This document shows, in pieces, positions 1 through 11,619 of a stretch of DNA of 64,000 nucleotides. Positions within the stretch are counted from its first letter, which is position 1, and the number at the start of each line of letters is the position of its first letter. A program made the translations under genes and the position numbers. Under the pieces are notes generated by a model, which did not search any database, was not told where the DNA came from, and worked only from the letters and a program-made list of their open reading frames with translations. The stretch lies in assembly GCF_004337985.1 (NCBI RefSeq), contig NC_043744.1, positions 4,809,417 to 4,873,416 of the forward strand, written 5' to 3'. The DNA is from Pyricularia pennisetigena (Eukaryota; Ascomycota; Sordariomycetes; Magnaporthales; Pyriculariaceae).

Positions 1-3000
1 AAAAGGGGCGATATTGTCGTGTTACCAAGTCATAGCCAAGATTCTTGGGGAAAATATCTTGGCTGCTTGGAGACCTTACCAAGCTTACCTAGCCTGGGCA
101 AGGCTAGTGGCCAGGTTTGGAGGCCGTCCCACACCTACGCCGATCTTTTGGACCAATGGTTGTGATGGTTCGTCCGATATTTTTGTGAATTGTTGGTTTC
201 TTTCTTTCTTTCTTATTTTTGAGACGAAAACAATAAGCTTTGCACGCTGTGAATATATCGCGCTAAAACGAACCGCAAAAATGTTTCAGTGAGAATTGAT
301 GTAGACGCGCGCAATGATGAATTTTGTTCTTCGCAAGCAAATGACATGGCTTTTACTTCTTTGTTTGCACATCTTTCCCTTTGAACGGTTTGAAACAAAA
401 AGAATCAAATTCAGCCCTCCACCGGCATGGGACCCCAAGTGCCGGCAAGAGGAGCGTCGGTTGGAAGAATCGATAACACAGACCACTTATGATCGATCAC
501 TTCGTGTCGTTCGTTTCCTTTACCGGAAAAGGCACATCACGAGAGGGAAAGAGCGAGTCATGCAGTTACAAGAGCATACGCAATAGTTTGAGGCTGTACA
601 GTACACAAGAATAAACGAGGAGAAGATACAGTAGCTTGAATGGTTGGCATATTTATTTTTTGTATGTCTTGGCGTTTTGATGACGAGGGATTAAAATTGA
701 AAATGGAACTCGAATAAAATCCCTTGATTACAACCGGGTCTGCGACAACAAGAAAAAAAAAAAAGAGGGCTGGGAAAAGACTACAGATACTACTGCAGAA
801 AATCCGCTCTCTCCCCACCCCTGCTTAGCGCGTTTCGAGTGTCAATAAGGAATGAAAGGACCGTGAAAGGTACTTTTGGCTTGCTTCTCGTTCTTTTCTC
901 CCTCGCGCGAGGGATTGGTCCACTCACCCACAAGTGAGATCGGCACCGCCTGCCATGGACAGTAAATTAAGAAACAAAAAGGGGTGTTTACGAGAGGTTG
1001 CTGACGAGATGCTCTGAATTAGATCAATTAGAGCACAAAGCCTTAGTGGGCAGTCAGCAGTCAGCATGTTTGCCCGCAATCCGTTGGGCGAATGCTGAGC
1101 TGACGTGTTGCAGTGTATCGTACAGTACCGCCACCTTCCGAAGGATTATTGGCTCCGCCCCTCCCGGACAGCATTGCCTCCCCCGCGCAAACAACATCTA
1201 TCACCCCTTCAAATAAACTCGCCGTCTTACCAGCATTTCCCGTCTTGTTTGTCATGCAAAGTAGAGTTTAAACACATCACCGGGGGTTCCTTACCTTGAC
1301 ATACGAGTTGGTGGGCGAAATAATCGATACCTCTCGAGGTGTCATGACGCTTTTCTGGCATTGCATTGGATTGTCAGCTTGCCAACAGACAACAGTAATC
1401 AATAGATGCATCTCCTTTTGCCGACTTGCTGAGTAGCCTTTCCGCCCTAGGCATCAAATGATGTTCTGAGACCGAGCCAATTTACGCAGCTAGTATGTTT
1501 CGCTCGAACGGCTAACGCCATGATACTGAACAATAGAAGCAAGAACAGGACCCGTGCAAAGACAGACATTCACACCGATTGTTTCTGTGATTTATAAATG
1601 CAACAACGCGTCATCGCCAATAACAGCAAAGTTTCCATGGCATTCTTTCCGTTCAGCGGATTGGACCACTATATGCTCGAGGAGCGGAATACTATCGGTG
1701 TAAAAGAAGTTCAGAGAGCTGCAATCAATATACATAAAGCGACCAGGGCTTGCAAGGGGCCACAAAAAGCAAAGGGGTTGGGGGCCAGTGCTCAGCGCCA
1801 AAAGTCCATCGGATTCGTTTGGCCGCCTCCTTAACGATGATAGGATGAATGGATGCTATTTGTGGCTCCCTTGCATGCTGCAGGTACAACACTGCCCACG
1901 ATAATTCAATCTGCAGCTTGACTCCTCATTGGCACGCGCAAAAAAAAAAAAAAAAAATCCAGGACTGGAGCTATGAAACCAATTGTGTTCTCCCACGTGG
2001 AGGAAAGCATCGGAATACGGAACTTTTTTTTCTTTTGTTTTTCACTACTTGTTTTTGTGTTTCCTTTCTTTTCTTTCGAGTTTTGTTCACCGCGGGGCTT
2101 ATGCTCTAAACAACCGCCGCGGCTTGGCGGGTATCTCCGCTGCCAACAGTGAGCGATTAACAGACGAAGCGTTGCGACTAGGGTCTCTGGCTGCATACAG
2201 TATTTGTACAGTATGGACACCACACGGACTCCTCTGGTCGGACCTCATGGGCCGGAAGCATTGGCTTATTTTTGTTTTAATCTCCGCACTTGTTCCTGAA
2301 CAAACAAACTGATAAGATGGTGTTTTTGTTTTTCGATCGAAGCTGTGCCGAACCTCCAGATTTTTGCCAGACAGCAAACCAAATGAACAGCCTTACAACA
2401 AAAGCTAACTGTGTAAAAACTGCCTCTCCTCTTGCCGAAGCGCAAACCTAGGCAGCCTACTTACTCCATCTCGACTGGAAGGGTCAGGGAAAAATCCCAG
2501 CCAGAACTGGCGAAGGCACCGAGCGGCACTGGCGGGGTACGTACTGGGCGCCGTTGGTTCAGTTGTAGGTCAAATGTGGGGCTCCTGCAAGGTACCAGGG
2601 GGGCGGCCTGGCGACCGGCTGAGCTTCGATGCGCCGCTGCCTTATGGAGAAGCAGTGACTGGTACAACCTTGACACCCTTGTCGCCATGACCCATACAGC
2701 CCCATTGCAGAAAATAGTGATAGGCGGCAGCGGCAGGACACCACCATCATGGCGGAAAAGGTGACGGCTGTGGTGGTGTGGTTATGTGTGTGCCTGGCCA
2801 AGGCCAATCCAAAGTCAAGGCTGGACGGGATCTGGACTTTTGCTTCCACCTTTCTGTACAGTACAGTACGCGTGCCCCTTGTTATTAACACACACACCCG
2901 CTTTTCGTTTTTGCCCCTTCCGGCACGAGGAAAAGTTCTGTTTTCCCTCCCAACATACCGTTGTTCTACAACGCTAGCCCATATTGCCCTTTGTTCCCCT

Positions 3001-3518
3001 CGCGCCTCCTCTTTTTTTTTTTTTTTTCTTTCCTTTCTTCACCAACCCACGTTCTTTTTGGCATATGCTGCCGCTTGCGATCAAGTTTTGGTCACGCTTC
3101 ACTATCCTTCATCAAAACAAGTTTCCAAAGAACCTTTGTTCTGTTCCCTTCATTTTGCTTGCAGCAAGGTCGCGCAGTCAACTTCAAGAACGGCACTTTC
3201 ACATTGGGCCGGTTTAGCATCGAGCTATACTGACTACCGTTCTGCTTCTACTACCGACATTTTACTCATCCGAGTATACCATTCACTGCACTTGTGCATG
3301 ACACACATCTACATTCAATCAACTTCTTATGACACGATCCTTTTGAAGTGATTCTTTCGGCTCATAAATCCATTCCCACAACCATATCGGAACTACTTCA
3401 ACATTTCCCGAACTTGTTCGACAGCGTACAAATCAACAAGAGTTCCATTTGGGAGGACTACCGACACCAAATCTGATCAAATCACGCACAAAAAAAAGAA
3501 CTACTTTCAACCGCCACA
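1..3518. other. Intergenic region upstream of the DUF1996-WSC gene
   Basis: No reading frame here shows codon-like or family-like protein sequence. The last 800 bases are pyrimidine-rich (T runs near 3010-3028, CT stretches near 3030-3060) and end in an A/C-rich leader before the start codon, as expected for a fungal promoter and 5' UTR. The stretch holds seven copies of TACAGTA (597-2868), a CACGTG at 1994-1999, poly-A at 1940-1956, and a short inverted repeat (CTAGCCT, 5-nt loop, AGGCTAG) at 89-107. Long frames overlapping the promoter look like translated CT tracts. Confidence 0.6.
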
Positions 3519-5505
3519 ATGAGGTCTGCGACCTATTTGTCGGCCATGGCCGCCATGCTGGCCACTGGAGCTGTGGCAAAGTCGGAGCTTACATGGAGCC
3601 ACGTCATGTTTGGCGACATTCCTGTCATGCTTGAGTCTCGTGTAGACCCCATCGTCAACCCGGGCGAGCCTTCTATGCATGTACACAGTGTAAGCGGGCC
3701 GAACAACTTCAACATGAACTCGACTGGCGAGTCCCTGTCCAAGGCAAAGTGCACTTCTGCGGACGTCAAGGGTGATATGAGCGCATACTGGATGCCAAAG
3801 GTCTATTTCCATGATGAGGAGGCCGGACACTACGAGCCCGTCGATGTCTTCTACATGAAAGCATACTACCACTTCAGGCCTACCGATGACAAGATCGTGG
3901 CTTTCCCGCTGGGTCTACAGGTAAAATCTGAGCATTTCATACTAACGCCGTTCTAAAATAGTCTCTTGCTTGGGAAAATATCACTAACTTGTTTTTAGAT
4001 GGTTTCTGGCAACGCTTCGCTGCGGGAGGCTCCCAAGAGCAAGGGCAAAGTGGGCTGGTATGTCGAAAACGGCGTCGACCCTCAGCCTGCTTCTTTCAGC
4101 TGCCCACGCTCGCAAAAGTCCATAGCCGCTTCCCGGTATGCCTGGCCGCAGGATTCTGATGGAAGCAAAGGTGGTTTCATTAGCTCGGACCCGAACAACC
4201 TGGAGAAGGGTGTTGGCTTCCCTTTCGCCGATTGTGACGGCTCCAACTCTCCTCTTCGTGCTGATCTCCACTTCCCATCCTGCTATGATCCGGTAAGACT
4301 CATGTCTGATTCCATACACGTCGTACATGAACGTCGATGGCTAACAATTTCCCCCCCTCTTTTAGAGCAAGGGCTTGACCAACTGGCAAGAGAACATGAA
4401 ATGGCCGGTCATGGATTTCACTACCTGGAGGGAAAACTGTCCTAAGGGAACCATCCACGTCCCGCAGCTCTTCCTTGAAGTCTACTGGGACACCGCAAAG
4501 TTCCGCAACCGCTGGACGCCCAACTCTGGCAAGCAGCCTTTTGTGCTGTCCAACGGCGATCGCACTGGTTTCTCTTTGCACGGCGACTTCATTTCGGGTT
4601 GGGATGAGAAGGTCCTTCAAAACATGATTGACGGTTGCAACGCCCAGCACGCTGGACTCAAGACATGCCCCGGTGCTCAGGAGAACAAGCAGAAGTGCAA
4701 GATCGACGACGACAAGCCCGTTAAGGAGGAGGTCGTGGGAAAACTCAAGAAGCTTCCTGGCGAGAATGGTCTTTTTGGCTGGGGAATCACCGCCACCAAG
4801 CCCTCTGGTAACGATAGTTCCCTTCCAGACTACCAGGAGACCTCGAAGCCGGTTTCCTCGAGTGCCGCACAGCCGAAGGTCGAAGCAAAGGCTCTTGTCC
4901 AGGAGCCTCCGGCGGCGCAAGTGACGTCGCCACCGGCCCAGGAGGTGGTCACCCCCAAAGTTATACAGACTACTGACGCTTCCGGAAACCCCACGCAGTC
5001 AACGGCGTGGGAAACAACGACAAAGTGGGTGACAAAGACGGTGTACGAGGGGGCGACAAACAGTCCGATGGCAACGGGAAACCCAACGACAAAGCCAAAC
5101 GCCGCTGGGTGGGCCGCCGCGGGCTGCTACCGCGATACGCGTGACAGGGTTCTGCGGGGCGACCAGCGCCCGGCTTTGGGTCCGATGACGAACTCCAAGT
5201 GCGTTGCCCACTGCCTCAGCAAGGGCTTCACCATTGCCGGCACCCAGTACGCCAGCGAGTGCTACTGTGGCAACGAGCTTGCGGGCACTGCCGAGAAGAT
5301 CGCAGACACGGACTGCAGTATGGCTTGTGAGGGCGATAAGGCAGACAAGTGTGGCGGCGATTGGGCGCTCAGCGTCTTTGCCAAGGATACCGCCGCTCTT
5401 CAGAAGAAGTCGGTCGATGTCAACAGCCACAACAAGAGACACTTGCACAACCACATGCTTCACCACCGGAGCAATAAGGAACACTTCCACCCTCGCCGGA
5501 GATAG
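3519..5505 (+). CDS. Secreted DUF1996 and WSC domain protein
   Basis: Three exons: 3519-3920, 3999-4292, 4366-5505; introns of 78 and 73 nt have CTAAC branch sites and TTTTAG acceptors. The 611-residue product starts with a signal peptide (about residues 1-20, cleaved near AVA-KS). A DUF1996 domain follows (about 23-330), recognisable by W-S-H, the R-x-DPIV-x-PG stretch and the S-x-H-x-H motif. A Thr/Pro/Ala-rich linker leads to a cysteine-rich WSC domain (about 484-572; GCYRD near its start, CYCGNEL, and a CGGDWALSVF end). WSC domains bind carbohydrate in other fungal proteins; DUF1996 has no settled biochemical role. The last 30 residues are rich in His and Arg. A cell-wall or extracellular location is inferred. 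The start codon has a good context (cacaATGAGG) and directly precedes the signal peptide. No anchor signal is seen at the C terminus. Confidence 0.92.
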
Positions 5506-6825
5506 ACTTAGAGAGCGACATGCGTATACCCATCCCTACAGCACGTTCTGGAATTTTTGTCTTTATTTCGCTTCTTTATACATAACCATTTTAGCTCGGC
5601 GGCTTGGAGAAACAAAACGGACATAGACGACAGTGGGGATTTGATTCCTTGGGAGCCGACAAAGGATCAGGCTCCTTGGAAGGGATGGCGCAGATTATTT
5701 TGCTTTGTCTTTTTATGTTCTGCAATTTACGTTTTGGATTTATCCTTCCTCTGCATGCATTTTTGATCCTCTCTGGATCTTCTTTCCATGTCAATGTCAT
5801 CAGGATGATGACGGGCTTACCGCTGACAGCGGTTAGGTCTTTTTCACTTCTTTGTCGCCTTGGTGCGATCTCTGGGTTTGTTTTTCACGTACCAGATACT
5901 CGTCTTGAAGAACCTTGGACCTTGCTTAGCTCCGGGGTGACGCTCACTGGGTCCACGCGCTGGTTGTGACTCTGTGTGAGCGAGTGACGGCATCAGGAGA
6001 ATATCAACTGCTCTTTTGGGCTGGTGGTTATTTTACGGGTTCCGTCTTCTTTTCTTTCCCTGAACGGGGTTTTTACCCGCTCATGGTTCCGTTGTTACTT
6101 TCTATTCTTTTCTGATTCGGCTTTGCGCCTTTACATACCGAATACTGTCTTGGAGTTTGGAAGGGACAGCACGGTTTTTGAGATGACCAGTTATGACGAG
6201 TTGCTTCTGTGATGACAGTTGGGTGGGAACGAAAATAGGAACGATTTCTAGGACTTTTTTTTTTATCTTTACGAGGAGATATCTGGACATGAATGAGAAA
6301 AATCAATCCTTTTTACTTTAAGATGCAGTTGATATACGTGCCTTGGTACGGCCTTTGTTTGCAGGCCTTGGGCTCACAGTCGCTCTTTACGTGCCCTTTC
6401 AAGCGGGCCCCCATGCTCGAACCCTGGAAGCCCATACATCTAACCTCCCGGCGCGACCAAGCTTGGTTCTGTCAATCCCTTTATCTTACTATCGGCCCGG
6501 TCATGGCAAGATCAGCATAGTGCTGGGCCCGATTAGACGGGTGGATGGAAAAGGAGCCCTAGTATAAGGATCAGCCTTACCATTGGGCGCGCGCTGTTGT
6601 GCGCTGTTGTTCAAATTAGCCTGTAGAGCGCATGGCTTTCTTGGGCAAACACGGTTGCTACCTTTGCGTCTGGTGATATGCCGCTGAGGATCTTTCCGGC
6701 TGGGTCAGTACCTAGCTATTAGGAGATTACTATCTGTTCATGTCGTTAGTTGCATTAGCGGACATGATGCAGCTTGGACGGACAGATGAGTAGCCAGTCA
6801 CGCGACGGATGTCGGATCAAGGGTA

Positions 6826-6833
6826 TCACGTGA
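6826..6833. promoter_or_regulatory. Palindromic TCACGTGA E-box-like site
   Basis: A perfect 8-bp palindrome with a CACGTG core, the recognition core of fungal bHLH factors (Cbf1/Pho4 type). It lies about 920 bp before the four-helix membrane protein gene. A chance occurrence is possible, and no function is shown by sequence alone. Confidence 0.3.
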
Positions 6834-6920
6834 CTACATGGGAACTTGAAAATCAACCCATCATTATCTTTCCCATACACCAGTTAGTTATCGTGAACAA
6901 GAAAAAAAAAAAAGGAACTA

Positions 6921-6950
6921 TGCGCAGTTGAGTGCAGTTGAGTGCAGTTG
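6921..6950. repeat. Short tandem repeat, decamer (AGTGCAGTTG) x3
   Basis: Three head-to-tail copies of a 10-base unit. The first copy has two mismatches (TGCGCAGTTG); the second and third are identical. It follows a poly-A tract at 6902-6913 in the intergenic region. It is a minisatellite-like slip repeat with no visible coding role. Confidence 0.8.
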
Positions 6951-7748
6951 AGGACCCACAATCAGGCCGGCTGTTCTCTTCGCGCTCGCTTTAATTTAGC
7001 ATCTTGGTGTGCATTGTATTGGAACCTGCATGTCTGCTGCAGCATCCTTGTTGATTGGCCAGCCGGAAGCGCTGACGATAAATGGAGGCAGCCCTGAAGC
7101 GCGACCACGATGGCGATTGGTCCGAGGCGACACCTGCAAGCACATCCTTTGCCGCCCTGGGTTGCGCCGATGTCACCTCTTGGGGCCCAATCCCCGTTCC
7201 TATTTCGGGCTGCAGCGTCCACACCTTCGCATCTCCAAGCGCCGGCAAACTTCTGGTCTGCCGCCCGTCAGATGCAGGCCTAGGGGTCGGCGGGGGGTGC
7301 CAGCAGTAGATTTGCCGGGCGGTAGGAATCTGACGTGCACAGCGGCATCTGGGAATAGATGAACCATTTTTAGTTCCGCGCGCCAAAGGCGCGTCGAATG
7401 TGGTGGCTCTTTCCTGCATTGAAATAGTATCTGGTGTCTGGGAGGGCCTGCTTGTGATGTTATTCGTCCGAGTGGATGAGGCCACCCGGAGCACGAAGAT
7501 ATTTATTTGTATGAGTACTTCCCACCTTTTGACCTGGGATCACAAATGATAGTTGTTAGTGCATCTATCTCATCTCTGTCTACTGTCTACTGTTTTTCTT
7601 TTCTCTGTTTGGGTTTCTTTCAATCAAGGTCGATCGATTTCTACACGCAGGAGAGCCGGTCTTCTTCTTGACGCAATTATACATACCTACCTAGTTTATT
7701 TACCTTGTCATTGCTACCCACAGTCTCTACTCCCTACACTCATTCATC

Positions 7749-8560
7749 ATGGCCACCCAAGTCAAGGAGAAGGCGTCAGCCTCCCAGTTCGAAATCGACA
7801 CCCAGGACCACCACCTCCGGGGCAAGGTCCGCGCCATCAAGATGCTTGATAGTGTGCGGACCGGTCTAACCATGCTGGCTCTGATAATGGGTATTTCCAT
7901 CCTGGGCGTCTCGGCCGATACCCTCCAAGTCTACAACGCTACCAGCGTGCCGCCTGGATATGAGCAGCTGCTGCCTCTGTGGCCCCAGAACTTTAACCTC
8001 CGCCCAACCGTGGCATTGGTGGTTGGCGCCGCTTTTGTTGTGGTGGCCAATGCAGTCTCGGTAGTTTGCAGCCGGATCGCGATTGTATGTTCTCGGACCC
8101 CAAAGGGCCTTGCCAAGCCGATTTTGACATTACGCAGCATATGACATCACACTGACAGCTGTTTTTTTTTTTTTTTCTCATCGCATTCCAGGTTCGCAAC
8201 CGCTCCATGATACATACCTCGCAGTCAGTTGGAGCTCCCTTCGTGGGCCTCGTCGCAGCCCTCATAGCCATGATATTTTTCTACGCCGTCAATGCCTCGG
8301 ACAGCGAGGACACCCTCCTGAGCTGGACCTGCCGCTGGAAGACGCTGTCCATGGTCCAGAACCCCCATTTTGGCACTCTGTGCAAGGAGAGCTGGGCGGG
8401 TCTCTACCTGTCCATCCTCCTCATCCCCGTCGAGGTTGCCGTCCTCGCCGTTGCTGCATACCAGGCCAAGCTGGAGAAATACGCGAGTGCCTATACTTAT
8501 GCTAGGGACACGCCCACCCCCAGCACTCGTGTGGGCTCTGTGAGGGAGGAGGGGGCGTGA
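7749..8560 (+). CDS. Four-transmembrane-helix membrane protein
   Basis: Two exons, 7749-8084 and 8192-8560, joined across a 107-nt intron (GTATGT donor, CTGAC branch, CCAG acceptor after a T-rich tract) in phase 0. The 234-residue product has a polar N terminus of about 37 residues, hydrophobic helices at about 38-56, 86-108, 125-146 and 180-203, and a short Ser/Thr/Arg-rich tail. The loop between helices 1 and 2 carries an N-A-T sequon; the loop between helices 3 and 4 has two cysteines, two tryptophans and an N-A-S sequon. The topology resembles fungal MARVEL-like or tetraspan proteins, but no diagnostic motif is visible, so the family is not assigned. A plasma-membrane or endomembrane location is inferred. 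Confidence 0.85.
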
Positions 8561-10417
8561 ATGACCAGAGAGGGTGAAGAACAAATTTAACAAAGGCGCC
8601 TGGACTTGGAAGGCGTACGACAAGTGTCGTGCGGCTAAACGTAAATTAGCCTCAATGATGGATGGTGTGTCGAATGGTTGATTACTTTTTCACACAAACT
8701 CGGGTTCGGCTGCGCTCGCCTGGCTAGTCATATGGACGGTGGTTTTCTCGGCGAAGGTCTCTGGTCGTTATAATACAAACAAGGCTCGGCATTGTGAGTT
8801 CCTTCAAAGGGCAAGGATATTCCCGAAGTTTCAAAATCCGTGTGCTTCATTTTCGTTCTATTTCCCCGAAATTCTCTTTTTTTTTGGTGCAAGTTAGCTA
8901 AGCACCGTGTACACTCGAGCACCCGCAGATCCCTCTCAAAGTATTATCATCTTAGGTGCTCAGTAATCAGCCAGCCATTTTTTCTTCATCTTTTCGGTTG
9001 TTTGATGTCTTTGCTATTACAGTTCATATACAGGAGGGGAGAGGACTTAATTACAAAAGCAAAATCGGTCCAGGGGCAGCTACCCGCCCCAAGCTGGAGA
9101 GTTTTACGCCTCGCGTCTTGGGCTAGTGCAAGCTTAACGATAGCCAATAATCGTTGATGGAGTATGGCTTTTTCAACCTCTCTTTTTTTTTGAATTTCCT
9201 TCTTTGTTTCTTGCTTCTTGTTTGCGCTGCCATGTCCCGCCCGGAGTGTGCTCCGGAATCTGGTCCCCGCCTTGGTTAAGGAGGCGCGTTTGGCTGGCGT
9301 CCGGGGAAGCGAATTTCGTGCAGTAAAACTGATAGATTGGCGCGTGGCAATTTGTATCATCCACTTGGTTTATCTAGCTTGTCCGGTTTCTCCCCGTTTG
9401 TCTCACCGGGATCAAATTCAAAAACAATCAACGCTCGTACAAAACCCAAAATGTAGCTATGTAAGCAGCCCGCAAGTTCTCGTCATCTAATTCAGGTGTC
9501 TAGATAACCTGCCCGCCTGCCTACGCCTGCCTTTGCCATCTTATCTGCTTGCTTCCGCATTGATAGCAAAATAAGCACCAATATCATTCTGTTACTACCC
9601 GGATTTGCACCAAAAGGCTCGTCTCCGTCATTTCACCTATCTACCTATCACTTTTAGCTCATCTCCGCCTTTGATCCTGCTTGAACCCAGGCTAGAAAAT
9701 GTCGGCTCAAAGACTAATTTCCTAATCGCAACCTCAACACAGACCAGCGTGTACCTGACGGCAAACCATCGACGGGGCCCCTTGCGTCGAATCACGCGAG
9801 CAGGTGAGCTAACGCCTGCGTCGCCTAATTGCCGTTAGATCCCTTAGCAGGCAGGTGCTTTACCTCGAGTGAGGGCAAAAAACCCCTTGCACTTCTCTGG
9901 GAATTTTGATTTTGTGACTACACGATCGTTTTTTTCTTCTTTTTTTTTTTTCTCTCCCATTTTCACTTTGGGGCTAAGCTGCGCACGGAACCCGCACCGG
10001 TCGCATCCTTGGCTGTCTCACCCCAGTTCACGCCGGCTTATGGAGAGTGGCAGGTAACCACGGGGCCTCCGCCAGACTCTCGACACAACACGCGGCGCCT
10101 TACTCTAGAGGGGGTGGGGGAAGGGGTGGCTCGTCTGTCTCTCTCTCCCCCTCTCTCTGAAAGCTATGGCGTTTGGACCAAACCCTGTTCGTGCTGATCA
10201 GAGCATCCCCCGGGAGGAGGTGCAGCCGCAGCCGCAGCCGCAACCTTTGCTGTCCGGAGACGCTGGTAAAAAGGACAAGCCTCCCCCACACACCAGGCTG
10301 CAACTACTGGCTCGCAGCTCTCTGCAACGTCTATCATTTGCGCATCGAAAAGCAGACCTGCCTCAGCAACAACACCATCACCAATCTCCAAGACAGACAC
10401 ACCGGCAACAAAACAAG
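8561..10417. other. Intergenic region
   Basis: No convincing gene is seen. It contains the 3' UTR of the tetraspan gene and, near the right end, a CT-rich block (about 10128-10160) followed by a glutamine/proline-coding-looking leader before the MIF-like gene. T-runs occur near 8878 and 9940. Open frames are short and unlike known proteins. Confidence 0.55.
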
Positions 10418-11619
10418 ATGTCGGACCGGCAGAGCCTCGAGTCAAACGGTGACAATTGTGCCATGCGGGAAATTGAACGCGGCCCGCCGGGAGACAGGAA
10501 ACAGAACGCGAGGTCGAGAATGTCCCAGGTTGACGTACTGGCCTCGAAGCGGCGGAGTACCTTTTTTGAAGACACCTTTGCTGCGTCAAAAGGAGAGAAG
10601 AGCAGTGCCAAGGCGGCCACTGCCATGACCGAGAGGATTCGGAGCGAAGCTATCGTCATGGCTGAGGTCAAGACTAATGTCATTGTGAGTCTCGACAGCG
10701 TCTAGTCTTGTTCCATCCACGAGGATATCTGGTTTGATAATATTTTTGCTGACGAAGCAAACTCCAACCTCCATAAAAAAAAAACAGCTCAGTGACGAAT
10801 TCACATTTATAACAGAGTTGTCATACAACCTCTCGCTGCGCTACCAGCGACCAGTGTCCAGCATCGTGGTGTCGGTGCAGCACGGGGCATGCATGATGTA
10901 CGGCGGGACGTTTGAGCCGGCGTACAGCTTGACGATATTTGCCCTGCCGTCGCAGCTGCGCCCGACGACCAACAAGCGCAACGCCGTCATGATTCAGATG
11001 CACATGGACGAGGTCCTGGGCGTGCCTTCGTCTCGCGGCATCGTTCGCTTCGTGCCCATGCCTGAAGACAACGTCGCTGTCAGCGGACGGACGATCGGTT
11101 CCGAGATCACGGAGCTGGCTAGGGAGGCGGGTATTGATCTCATCGACGACGACGAGGGTGAACTTTCAAAGAGGAGAAGCGTGAAGCTCAAGAACCGACT
11201 AAGCGTCAGAGTAAGCGTGAGCCTTTCTTGTTTCTTGTTATTCTTTCGCCTTTCGTCTTCTCCCGCCTCATTTTGTCATTCTTTTGTCTTCCTCTGTGGG
11301 AATCTCGTGGAGAACATACCTAACCGAGATCAAATTATAAAAAAAATAGAAATCTTTCAGCAACTTCAAGGACCACAGCAGAAGCGGCTCCCGGGAACTC
11401 ACACCGCCGACGAGCGCATCGGACCATGCACCGGCGGTTCCGCCGCTGCCGTCGCCGCCGCTCGAGTCCGGCTATACTCACGAAGGCGGTCGTGACAGGC
11501 CCGGCCCGGGACCAAACGACCCTATGCCAGTGAGGAAGACAAGAAGGCGGAAGAGCTTCGTCGCGAGCATCTTTGGGTGGCCCAAAGAGGATACTAACCG
11601 ACCACCGATACCGCTTTAA
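10418..11619 (+). CDS. MIF-like (tautomerase superfamily) domain protein
   Basis: Three exons: 10418-10684, 10788-11210, 11350-11619; 319 residues. Exon 2 carries a MIF-like fold (about residues 85-200), with the family patterns QHGACMMYGG, a middle ending in LTIFALPS, and RFVPMPEDN. The N-terminal 80 residues are polar, and the tail is Ser/Pro-rich and ends in a basic RKTRRRKSF block and SIFGWP. The third exon was joined at the TAG at 11347-11349 because this gives the frame KSFSNFKDH and a 90-codon exon with a plausible tail; the CAG at 11358-11360 would give an unrelated 44-residue tail. MIF enzymes use an N-terminal proline for tautomerase activity; here the domain is internal, so that proline cannot be free and catalysis is doubtful. 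An in-frame upstream ATG at 10166 would add 84 residues of leader-like sequence and is disfavoured. Confidence 0.85.

Larger units (their letters stand above)
5506..7748. other. Intergenic region with 3' UTR, tandem repeat and promoter
   Basis: The first few hundred bases are T-rich and probably the 3' UTR of the DUF1996-WSC gene. Between 6590 and 7400 the sequence becomes mixed and GC-richer, with overlapping open frames on both strands (for example 6991-7494 minus) that resemble no family I know. It also holds a palindromic TCACGTGA site and a short decamer tandem repeat, listed separately. From about 7560 a CT-rich leader with CTACCTACCTAG runs into the next start codon. Confidence 0.55.

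Noticed and set aside
2749..3351. 200-codon plus-strand frame upstream of the DUF1996-WSC gene
   Set aside because: Low-complexity translation of CT tracts and overlapping the promoter and leader; no family resemblance.
6408..6430. Possible tRNA T-arm (TTCGAGC in reverse)
   Set aside because: The flanking stem does not pair and no matching A-box or acceptor stem is present.
10166..10417. N-terminal extension of the MIF-like protein
   Set aside because: The frame is open from an ATG at 10166, but the sequence is Q/P/H-rich, follows a CT tract, and looks like leader DNA; the ATG at 10418 has a better context.
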